IMG/VR virus record: IMGVR_UViG_3300024518_002072
Location: 1-26,204 of that record
Source of the DNA: a virus
DNA: 26,204 nucleotides
Direction: 5' to 3' (one strand)
Numbering within the stretch: position 1 is the stretch's first letter; each line of letters starts with the position of its first letter. Below the pieces are notes generated by a model. It was not told the origin of the DNA and ran no database searches. It worked only from the letters and a program-made list of their open reading frames with translations. The position numbers and the translations under genes are program-made. Shown here in pieces: positions 21,566 through 26,204 of the stretch.

Positions 21566-21724
21566 TTACGACTTCTTGCTGGCCTTCTTCTTTAAAGCCT
21601 TGGGCCTGGAAGGAGCCGGTGCCGGTACGGGTTTCGCCTTGGGCTTTGCCTTGGGACGCAAGTCACAACAGTGCTTGCATGGGCACAGCTTGCCCTTAGA
21701 GCCGCCATAGAGGCACTCGTTCAT
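21566..21724 (-). CDS. 52-aa Cys- and Lys-rich microprotein between terminase and portal genes
   Basis: This short ORF fills the 158-base gap before the portal gene: its ATG overlaps the preceding TGA by 4 nt and its TAA lies 3 nt before the portal GTG. The N-terminal 20 residues (MNECLYGGSKGKLCPCKHCC) hold five cysteines and a histidine in a CPCKHCC cluster, suggesting metal binding. The remaining 32 residues are a Lys/Pro/Ala-rich tail (RPKAKPKAKPVPAPAPSRPK ...), resembling histone-H1-like or DNA-binding tails. A role in DNA packaging or compaction can be imagined but is not shown. The exact fit between neighbouring stop and start supports a real gene. Confidence 0.6.
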   Translation of the reverse strand: MNECLYGGSKGKLCPCKHCCDLRPKAKPKAKPVPAPAPSRPKALKKKASKKS

Positions 21725-22029
21725 GACAAGATCGCCCAGCAAACGAGGCTATCGTCAGTCGCCACCGTTGCGCCGCTTGCGTCTACAGACACGATGTCAA
21801 ACGACGTAGCCGTAACGTTGTCAATCATGTAGTGGACCCCCGTTGTGCCGGCGAGAGTTACCAAGCTGACAAAAATCTCACTGCCGCCAGGAGATGCGTC
21901 CACAACGACGCCGGACACAGTGGCGGTGCCACCACCAAGCGTCTCGGTACCGGTCTGCGGCTTAAAGTCTTGGAGGTTGCCCTCGGCGTTGATTTTGCGG
22001 GCAAGTGTGCCGCCCCATGAGAGTGCCAT
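21721..22029 (-). CDS. Small beta-rich hypothetical protein (possible decoration protein)
   Basis: This 102-aa protein lies between the terminase large subunit and the portal. It starts MALSWGGTLARKINAEGN and is then beta-prone and Gly/Thr/Ser/Val-rich (GTATVSGVVVDASPGG, IFVSLVTLAGTTGVHYMID, ATSFDIVSVDASGATV, ending SLVCWAILS). The strand pattern GVHYMIDNVTATSFDIVS...DDSLVCWAI resembles small phage virion-surface proteins. It starts at ATG 8 nt after the terminase stop, with GAGGA about 13 nt upstream, and its stop overlaps the 52-aa ORF by 4 nt. It has no enzymatic motif. The function is inferred only from composition and from its position beside head genes. Confidence 0.5.
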   Translation of the reverse strand: MALSWGGTLARKINAEGNLQDFKPQTGTETLGGGTATVSGVVVDASPGGSEIFVSLVTLAGTTGVHYMIDNVTATSFDIVSVDASGATVATDDSLVCWAILS

Positions 22030-22036
22030 AATCTTT

Positions 22037-23422
22037 TTAGAATCCTCTTCCGGTCATCCGCGCTAGGCGAACTGGTTTATTGCTTGAATACGCCAGCCTG
22101 AGTGATGGCGTGTATATCGATAGGGCTAATGCGTCAGCTCGGTCGGGTGAACGTCCAATACGTCTCTTGATCTCGCTCTTCTTCTCTACCCGATACCTGC
22201 CGCGCACGTCAAAGTCATAATTCGCGCTGACCATGTCAGCAATTAGCTTATCATCCTGCGGGATGGCCCCGCCATCCTTCAGCCAATCGTTAATACCGAA
22301 CCATAGCTGCGTCCGCAGGTTGTAATACGACTCCTCATCGTTCGCATTCATGCTCGATACAACGTCCACAACCTGAATCAAGGTGTCCTGGTCAGAGTGC
22401 ATTAGCGTATCGACAACCCCGGAGCCCACTCCAATGCCGTCGATCTTCACTAACGCTGGGCCTTCGTGGCCCAGGTGGTGCCGCTTCGCGACCTCTACCA
22501 CCCAATCTGCTACCTGCACGTTGTCGAGATTCGACGCCGTTACGATTTCGAGGACTTTGTTTCCTCGTCTGACGACAATACAAGCATCGTCATCGCCAAA
22601 CCGAGCCGGGTCAACCCCGAGATGAAGCTGGCTGTTCGGCGTCGGAGTCGAATCGTATATGTCGCCAGCCGTCGCGACGAGATGGAGAGGTACAACGGTC
22701 GTCTCATGGCTCCCCGCGAAGTTGCCCAAGCATCGTACCTGAAACATCGGGCTGTGCTCACCCCACTCCGCAAACTTCTCCTCAATCCAAGGCGTTGTCG
22801 CCAAACCTGGGATCTTATACTCAGCCGCGTCGTAAGCTGAGATGTGAAACGTCTTATAGAAGTCCGCTTTCGTATGAAACGCATCGTAGAACGTGCCCGA
22901 TGGGCGGGTGGGGTTACCAATCAGCAAGCAGTGAGCGCCGCCAGCACGGTTGCCCTCGATCGCCTCGAAGATGTTCTCCGTCACACCACTCGCCTCATCG
23001 ACGATGAACAGCAAGTCTGAACCGGAGATACCGGCCATGCGCTCAGATTCCTTCGTTGAGAACCCGATAATCTCCCGACCATCCGGCCACTGCATCCCCA
23101 GTCCAGGCAGCTCCGCTGGTTTCGGGAACCCTCTGCCATAACTCAGCCGCTTGATCTCTTTCCAGAGAATGTTTCTGATCTGAGGGTTCGTCGTGGCAGT
23201 CAATACCACGCGACCATTCGGCTTCTCCGATGCCCACCATAGGGCTAGTGCGCTTGCGCAAAAACTCTTACCCGTCTTGTGCGAACTGCGCACAGCCACA
23301 CGATGATTGTTCGCCACCGCACGACAGATGTCCTTCTGATACTCAGGGATGATAGAAACCCCAAGGCGATTCGATATGAACTCGACCGGGTCAGTGCAGT
23401 GCGACCGCTTCTTCGTTTTCAT
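22037..23422 (-). CDS. Terminase large subunit (ATPase and nuclease)
   Basis: This 461-aa protein is the packaging motor, which cuts concatemeric DNA and pumps it into the prohead. In numbering from the chosen start it has Walker A SSHKTGKS (about 46-53), Walker B LLFIVDEA (Asp142, Glu143), coupling motif LLIGNPT (about 166-172), and the RNase H-like nuclease with Asp271 in HLGVDPARFGDDDA, Asp328 in VKIDGIGVG and Asp427/430 in GRSPDRADALALS. The frame remains open to 23509, but that start would be TTG and the extra 29 residues are Ser-rich and lie inside the small-subunit gene. The ATG at 23422 leaves a 32-nt overlap and is preferred. Confidence 0.88.
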   Translation of the reverse strand: MKTKKRSHCTDPVEFISNRLGVSIIPEYQKDICRAVANNHRVAVRSSHKTGKSFCASALALWWASEKPNGRVVLTATTNPQIRNILWKEIKRLSYGRGFPKPAELPGLGMQWPDGREIIGFSTKESERMAGISGSDLLFIVDEASGVTENIFEAIEGNRAGGAHCLLIGNPTRPSGTFYDAFHTKADFYKTFHISAYDAAEYKIPGLATTPWIEEKFAEWGEHSPMFQVRCLGNFAGSHETTVVPLHLVATAGDIYDSTPTPNSQLHLGVDPARFGDDDACIVVRRGNKVLEIVTASNLDNVQVADWVVEVAKRHHLGHEGPALVKIDGIGVGSGVVDTLMHSDQDTLIQVVDVVSSMNANDEESYYNLRTQLWFGINDWLKDGGAIPQDDKLIADMVSANYDFDVRGRYRVEKKSEIKRRIGRSPDRADALALSIYTPSLRLAYSSNKPVRLARMTGRGF

Positions 23423-23831
23423 TAACAGACGCTTCGCTATCGAGGCGGCTGACACGTTCGAGGAGCTGGACGAACTGCTCTTCTGGGAGGACTTCCTGGG
23501 CAATGGCAAATACCTTTTCTAACTCTCGCTTAACTTCGAGCTGAATCTTCTGGCCCCACTCCTGTGGGTACTGCCGCTCAAGGATGAATGCGTGCGCCTT
23601 CCAGTCAGGGCTCGCTGCGATCTGTTCAATGTGAGCCTTCTGAGCCGCGCTCTCCGCTGCATCAAGGCTTCGCAAAAACGAGGGGTAAGGAACCTCACCA
23701 TCGGCCGCCAGTTTGACAAGCTTTCGATACCTTGCCGGAGTGATCCCCGCCGACTTTAGCGCCCGCATGCGAGGCATTCCGTCTTTGATGGCTAACACTG
23801 CCTCTTGAATCTGCTCTGACGTAAGTTCCAC
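23391..23831 (-). CDS. Terminase small subunit, putative
   Basis: This 146-aa protein directly precedes and overlaps the large subunit. The N-terminal 50 residues look like a helix-turn-helix (LTSEQIQEAVLAIKDGMPRM, then RALKSAGITPARYRKLVKLA), which would recognise the packaging site. The middle (AAESAAQKAHIEQIAASPDW, then WKAHAFILERQYPQEWGQKI) resembles the oligomerisation region of many small terminases (K-A-x-x-x-LE-R-x-x-P-x-x-W-G). The C-terminus is acidic (EASVNENEEAVAL). The start is GTG with AAGG about 9 nt upstream. The upstream gene overlaps it by 137 nt, which is unusual. Role from domain pattern and position. Confidence 0.75.
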   Translation of the reverse strand: MELTSEQIQEAVLAIKDGMPRMRALKSAGITPARYRKLVKLAADGEVPYPSFLRSLDAAESAAQKAHIEQIAASPDWKAHAFILERQYPQEWGQKIQLEVKRELEKVFAIAQEVLPEEQFVQLLERVSRLDSEASVNENEEAVALH

Positions 23832-24150
23832 TACCTATAACCTTGTTCAATGTCTTTCTGTTGCTTATTACAGCCTTCTTTAATTCCACTTGAGTATGGT
23901 CTATCTCTTTTAAATGCTCTTTTAAGAGCTTTGTCAAGTGCGGCCTGTGATCTACAAACTCTGGAAAGTACTTAGAAAGTAGAGGAACGGTTAGGTACAG
24001 AGGCGATCCTTTGCCGCCTCCCAAAAAAATTTTCTCGTGCAACTCTTTTTCTCGCTTACGAACGAGATAGACGATTTGCCTGGGAGTCAATGGTGCCAAC
24101 AGCTCCGCTAGCCGGGGAATGAACAAGGGGCCTGTAATCTCTTTAACCAT
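23695..24150 (-). CDS. Putative winged-helix DNA-binding protein upstream of terminase
   Basis: This 151-aa ORF starts at ATG 24150, inside the end of the preceding gene (43-nt overlap). Residues 1-65 look like a small winged-helix or excisionase-type DNA-binding domain (LTPRQIVYLVRKREKELHEK, a GGGKGSPLYLTVPLLSKYFP wing and helix). Residues 68-105 are a charged coiled-coil-like helix (LTKLLKEHLKEIDHTQVELK). The last 45 residues (from about TYVRADSRGS on) lie in a different frame over the terminase small subunit and look compositionally unlike the rest, so the functional part may end near residue 105. It may be an accessory packaging or late regulatory factor; that is an inference. Confidence 0.5.
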   Translation of the reverse strand: MVKEITGPLFIPRLAELLAPLTPRQIVYLVRKREKELHEKIFLGGGKGSPLYLTVPLLSKYFPEFVDHRPHLTKLLKEHLKEIDHTQVELKKAVISNRKTLNKVIGSGTYVRADSRGSVSHQRRNASHAGAKVGGDHSGKVSKACQTGGRW

Positions 24151-24554
24151 GAACTGACTTTTTCCGGTGGCTTGTAGGATAACAGAAATGCTTGATGTGC
24201 TGTTACAAGGATTTTTGTGCTTGTCTCAACTATCCGGGTCAGCTCGCTCCCAGTCTTGGGCGGCCAGTGGTGCGCGATGAGGCCCGCCAAGATCCCATAC
24301 TTCAGCCTGAGCTGCGTCGCGAGCGGTGGCGGGGAATACGCAGCCTCAATGCTCCGCTGAAGATTCGGCGCCAGCTCAGCTAAAGCTCGACGTACCGAAC
24401 GCTGCTTAGATGCAGCTCGCATAGCCTCGTCGCTCGGATGGAAGTCGCGCTCCGATTGAGGCATCCCGTCAAAGCTCTGTGCCGAGAATCCAAGCTGAGC
24501 GTCAGACTGATTGTAATACCAGTCCAATATGTCCAGGGCTTTCAGTTGTGTCAT
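24108..24554 (-). CDS. Hypothetical first gene of the late operon
   Basis: This 148-aa helical protein was not assigned to a family. It begins MTQLKALDILDWYYNQSD and contains ERDFHPSDEAMRAASKQRSV, RRALAELAPNLQRSIEAAYS, LATQLRLKYGILAGLIAHHW and ILVTAHQAFLLSYK. The arrangement R-x-V-R-R-A-L-x-x-L-x-P-x-x-Q-R-x-I-x-x-A-Y resembles helical phage proteins that regulate late transcription, but that is only an impression. It is the first gene after the terminator and repeat region, so it would be transcribed from any promoter there. AAGAAG lies next to the ATG and the spacing is poor, so initiation may be weak. Confidence 0.55.
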   Translation of the reverse strand: MTQLKALDILDWYYNQSDAQLGFSAQSFDGMPQSERDFHPSDEAMRAASKQRSVRRALAELAPNLQRSIEAAYSPPPLATQLRLKYGILAGLIAHHWPPKTGSELTRIVETSTKILVTAHQAFLLSYKPPEKVSSWLKRLQAPCSFPG

Positions 24555-24629
24555 TCTTCTTTTGGAGATGTGAGGAATAGGTTTTTGTGGGGTTATTCAA
24601 AATGGCCATACACTACACTACACTATGTG

Positions 24630-24651
24630 TATGGCGCCCTATGTGACGATA
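24630..24651. repeat. Degenerate third copy of the 22-bp repeat
   Basis: TATGGCGCCCTATGTGACGATA matches the tandem unit at 17 of 22 positions and has the same orientation. It lies 20 bases from the perfect pair, close to two helical turns. Confidence 0.55.
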
Positions 24652-24671
24652 TATCGTAGCGTAGTGCGATG

Positions 24672-24715
24672 TATGGCACCATGCGTGACCATATATGGCA
24701 CCATACGTGACCATA
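24672..24715. repeat. Two 22-bp tandem repeats with dyad TATGG/CCATA half-sites
   Basis: The unit TATGGCACCAT(G/A)CGTGACCATA occurs twice without a gap, at 24672-24693 and 24694-24715, with one mismatch. Each unit begins with TATGG and ends with CCATA, the reverse complement, and contains an internal TATGGCACCATA-like near-palindrome. Additional TATGG boxes lie at 24725-24729 and 24734-24738. Such arrays serve as operators or replication iterons; which one applies here cannot be decided from the sequence. Confidence 0.75.
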
Positions 24716-24756
24716 CATGTAGTGTATGGCGATGTATGGTCAAATCTAATGAGCAC

Positions 24757-24792
24757 AAAAAAATGCCGTGCCAGGCAGCAACCTGGCACGGC
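24757..24792 (-). terminator. Intrinsic terminator (minus strand)
   Basis: The arms GCCGTGCCAGG and CCTGGCACGGC (24765-24775 and 24782-24792) pair perfectly over 11 bp with a 6-base loop. On the minus strand the hairpin is followed by A and then seven U residues (plus-strand A tract 24757-24763). No U tract exists on the other side, so it stops minus-strand transcription only. It ends the operon of the 301-aa gene, 66 bases after that gene's stop codon. Confidence 0.88.
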
Positions 24793-24793
24793 T

Positions 24794-24828
24794 CTTGCAT
24801 GTAGGTGGTAGAATTACCTACATGCAAG
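24794..24828. repeat. Perfect 13-bp inverted repeat beside the terminator
   Basis: CTTGCATGTAGGT (24794-24806) and ACCTACATGCAAG (24816-24828) are exact reverse complements separated by 9 bases. It can fold as an RNA hairpin just before the terminator in the minus-strand transcript or act as a dimeric protein-binding site. It has no U tract of its own and is separated from the terminator hairpin by one base. Confidence 0.8.
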
Positions 24829-24857
24829 GTGAATGTACGACGGTGTAGGTTAAGGCG

Positions 24858-25763
24858 CTATACTGTGCTCCGCTGTACGAAGCCGGTGCGATCCTTGAGA
24901 GCGTCACCCTTGGCGTATAGCACGACAACGTGCCCTGCGGGGTCTGTAAAGCGTAGATCGGTATCCTCGCCGCTGTGCGTTGGGCACCCTTGCCAGCGCT
25001 TGCGAAGCATACCCAAGTGGACACGCTTCGCGTCTTTCAGCTTGTCGCTATCCTCAGCCGCTACCACTACCGCCGCGTTGCCGCCGCGGGCCATCCACCG
25101 CTTGGCCTCTGAAACGCTCTCAGGTGACTCCGAGACGCTGTAAGTGAGATGGTACCCCGCCGTACTGCGGGCCTTAGCAGGGGCCTTTGTGTAGTCGTAC
25201 AGCGTGACACCGTTGCGATCGGCACCACGCAAGTCGAGACGGTGCACGCCCATCGATTGGATCGCTTCGGTGTCAAGGTACTTCTCCCATGGAACATCTG
25301 TGGAGCCATTGAGCCTAGCTGCAGCGGTCATGCCCAGCGCTTGCGCTTCGCATGCATGGAGCGTCAGCTCGGCCACGATACGGCGCAGGAAGTAGGCCGG
25401 GAAGAGCTTGAAGAGCAGGGCTTTGCGCACCTGGGCACGTTGGCTGCTGTTCATCTTCAGCCGTCCTGTGCTGTGCCCTAAGCATGCTAGGATGCAGCCT
25501 GCTGTTGCCCATGCGCACAGGTTGAACCCGGACGATGAAGCGGCGGCCATGTAGAGCACGACCGTCAGCACCTGCTCAACTTCGCCTTTCTCGACCTTGG
25601 CGCTGGTGCCAAGCAAGCGCATAGCATTGCCACCGGGCGTTTGAGATAGCAGTGAGAACAGCGCTTCTTGGCTGTAGTCGGCTGTAGACCTACCAGCGAG
25701 CCAATCTAGCCGTTCGCGGGCTTGTGGGTTGATCTTGGCCGGCTTCGGGATGAAACGGATCAT
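24858..25763 (-). CDS. Phage-conserved protein with Cys-motif (DUF7227-like), function unknown
   Basis: This 301-aa protein resembles, from memory, a family widespread in phages of diverse hosts (DUF7227-type). It has FNLCAWATAGCILACLGHSTGR (about 80-101; Cys83, Cys90, Cys94 in a C-x6-C-x3-C pattern), ARLNGSTDVPWE (about 149-160), TLYDYTK (about 187-193), TAGYHLTYSVSES and an end with DLRFTDPAGHVVVLYAKG (about 269-286). The Cys triplet may bind metal. No function has been assigned that I can name safely. The ATG overlaps the previous stop by 4 nt, and transcription ends at the terminator 66 bases downstream. It belongs to an operon separate from the structural genes. Confidence 0.7.
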   Translation of the reverse strand: MIRFIPKPAKINPQARERLDWLAGRSTADYSQEALFSLLSQTPGGNAMRLLGTSAKVEKGEVEQVLTVVLYMAAASSSGFNLCAWATAGCILACLGHSTGRLKMNSSQRAQVRKALLFKLFPAYFLRRIVAELTLHACEAQALGMTAAARLNGSTDVPWEKYLDTEAIQSMGVHRLDLRGADRNGVTLYDYTKAPAKARSTAGYHLTYSVSESPESVSEAKRWMARGGNAAVVVAAEDSDKLKDAKRVHLGMLRKRWQGCPTHSGEDTDLRFTDPAGHVVVLYAKGDALKDRTGFVQRSTV

Positions 25764-25954
25764 CGTGCACCCCTGACGATCTGCTTCACGAACCTTGCCG
25801 CAACCGTGCAGTGCTTGCCTGGCGAATTCTCGCGGTACTCCGCGAGCACGCGCTCTGCTTCGTCAAGCGTATCAAATTCTCCCTCGACTTCCCAACCGTG
25901 GCCGTGGCCATAGTCGGACAGCAGCGCGAAAGCCCTCATAACGGGGCGGATCAT
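25760..25954 (-). CDS. Small hypothetical protein (64 aa)
   Basis: The preferred start is the ATG at 25954, which overlaps the upstream TGA by 4 nt. The frame is open to 26065, but that extension is Arg/Pro-rich out-of-frame sequence of the neighbour. The product begins MIRPVMRAFALLSDYGHGHG, then WEVEGEFDTLDEAERVLAEY and RENSPGKHCTVAARFVKQIV. This is a short alpha/beta protein with the F-D-T-x-[DE]-E-A pattern common in small phage and plasmid proteins of unknown role. Its TGA overlaps the start of the 301-aa gene by 4 nt, so the genes are co-translated. Confidence 0.6.
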   Translation of the reverse strand: MIRPVMRAFALLSDYGHGHGWEVEGEFDTLDEAERVLAEYRENSPGKHCTVAARFVKQIVRGAR

Positions 25955-26136
25955 CGGTTGACCCCCACGTAGAGATCTTGGTTCAACTCGATGGCCCACG
26001 CTGGTCCGTACACCACGAGGTCGTTGCGACCGTCCGCGCGGACGAAGCAGCCACGGTCCAGACATCGGGGCTGTAGTTTTGCCGCCCTCCGACGACTTAT
26101 CCTAAGGTCAAGATCACGGCGTGCTTTGCAGATCAT
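25951..26136 (-). CDS. Small basic hypothetical protein (61 aa)
   Basis: This small protein is basic at the N-terminus (MICKARRDLDLRISRRRAAK) and continues LQPRCLDRGCFVRADGRNDL, with two further cysteines, ending IELNQDLYVGVNR. It is supported mainly by exact ATGA overlaps at both ends, with the edge ORF and with the 64-aa gene, in the same operon. The family is not recognised. Confidence 0.5.
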   Translation of the reverse strand: MICKARRDLDLRISRRRAAKLQPRCLDRGCFVRADGRNDLVVYGPAWAIELNQDLYVGVNR

Positions 26137-26204
26137 GACTGCACCTCGCCGCCGATGATAACCGTGCCGTCGGGTCCGAGGTGGTGGACCTCGTTAACAG
26201 TGAA
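26133..26204 (-). CDS. C-terminal end of a hypothetical gene cut by the right edge
   Basis: An open frame enters from the right edge and codes for 23 residues (FTVNEVHHLGPDGTVIIGGE, then VQS) before a TGA that overlaps the next ATG by 4 nt. The junction type is that of the other genes in this operon, which supports it as a real gene end. The repeating pattern of strands (V-x-x-L-x-PDGTVIIGG) is beta-prone. Nothing more can be said about its function. Confidence 0.45.
   Translation of the reverse strand, partial: FTVNEVHHLGPDGTVIIGGEVQS

Larger units (their letters stand above)
24555..24857. other. Intergenic control region without a gene
   Basis: About 300 bases between two minus-strand genes hold no convincing reading frame. 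Going with transcription they contain a 13-bp inverted repeat, an intrinsic terminator, a repeat array with TATGG/CCATA half-sites, and a short A/T-rich leader before the 148-aa gene. A cacta triplet repeat occurs at 24611-24625. A promoter for the late operon should lie here, but no consensus pair stands out. The only other long intergenic features in the window are absent: all other gene gaps are under 25 bases. Confidence 0.7.

Noticed and set aside
23423-23509. N-terminal extension of the terminase large subunit
   Set aside because: It requires a TTG start, is Ser-rich and lies within the small-subunit gene. The ATG at 23422 is better.
24716-24743. Possible minus-strand promoter TTGACC - 16 nt - TACATG
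   Set aside because: The -35 is good but the -10 matches only three of six bases and the spacer is 16. A late promoter is expected here but this pair is not convincing enough for a feature.
24639-24827. 62-aa minus-strand ORF across the repeat and terminator region
   Set aside because: It consists of translated 22-bp repeats and the terminator hairpin, has no ribosome site, and its composition is unlike the neighbours.
1-26204. CRISPR array, tRNA, integrase or insertion sequence
   Set aside because: No spaced repeat array, cloverleaf-like sequence, recombinase motif or transposase was seen in any part of the window.

Overview
The window is a block of a tailed double-stranded DNA bacteriophage or prophage. 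Essentially every gene is on the minus strand, so transcription runs from the right edge to the left. The genes are tightly packed, with many ATGA or TAATG stop/start junctions. A contractile-tail sheath, a DUF935-type portal, a Gp36-type connector, a DNA-circularization-N-type protein, and Gp44/Gp45-like hub and spike proteins make it a myovirus with a Mu-like structural module. No gene identifies the host or shows whether this is a free phage or a prophage: there is no integrase, transposase, tRNA, rRNA or host gene.

Layout in transcription order. (1) 26204-24858: an edge-truncated ORF, two small ORFs and a 301-aa phage-type protein of unknown function, joined by 4-nt overlaps. (2) 24857-24555: about 300 bp without a gene, holding a 13-bp inverted repeat, a strong minus-strand intrinsic terminator and a 22-bp tandem-repeat array with TATGG/CCATA half-sites. 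This looks like the border between an upstream operon and the late operon. (3) 24554-21566: two small putative regulatory or packaging proteins, terminase small and large subunits, a possible beta-rich decoration protein and a 52-aa Cys/Lys-rich microprotein. (4) 21562-16813: portal, prohead protease with an internal scaffold start, a decoration-like protein, major capsid protein, a small basic protein and a Gp36-like connector. (5) 16813-11036: an accessory block with an RCAP_Rcc01079-like spike-base protein, a 996-aa protein with four LamG-like domains, several microproteins (one a zinc-ribbon candidate, one a tandem-duplicated 35-mer), a beta-rich protein and putative neck proteins. (6) 11036-4655: tail sheath, two paralogous tail-tube proteins, two putative tail-assembly proteins, a small Gp10-like protein and the tape measure. 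(7) 4647-1: DNA-circularization-like baseplate protein, hub, a seven-repeat Ycf48/BNR-type beta-propeller protein, spike, and the start of a proline-rich protein cut by the left edge.

The packaging, head, neck, tail and baseplate genes form one colinear assembly pathway. The less usual content is in surface or adhesion-type domains (LamG array, propeller, spike base), the microproteins at gene junctions, and the repeat/hairpin region at the operon border. Functions of unnamed genes are inferred mainly from gene order, and no database search was possible.
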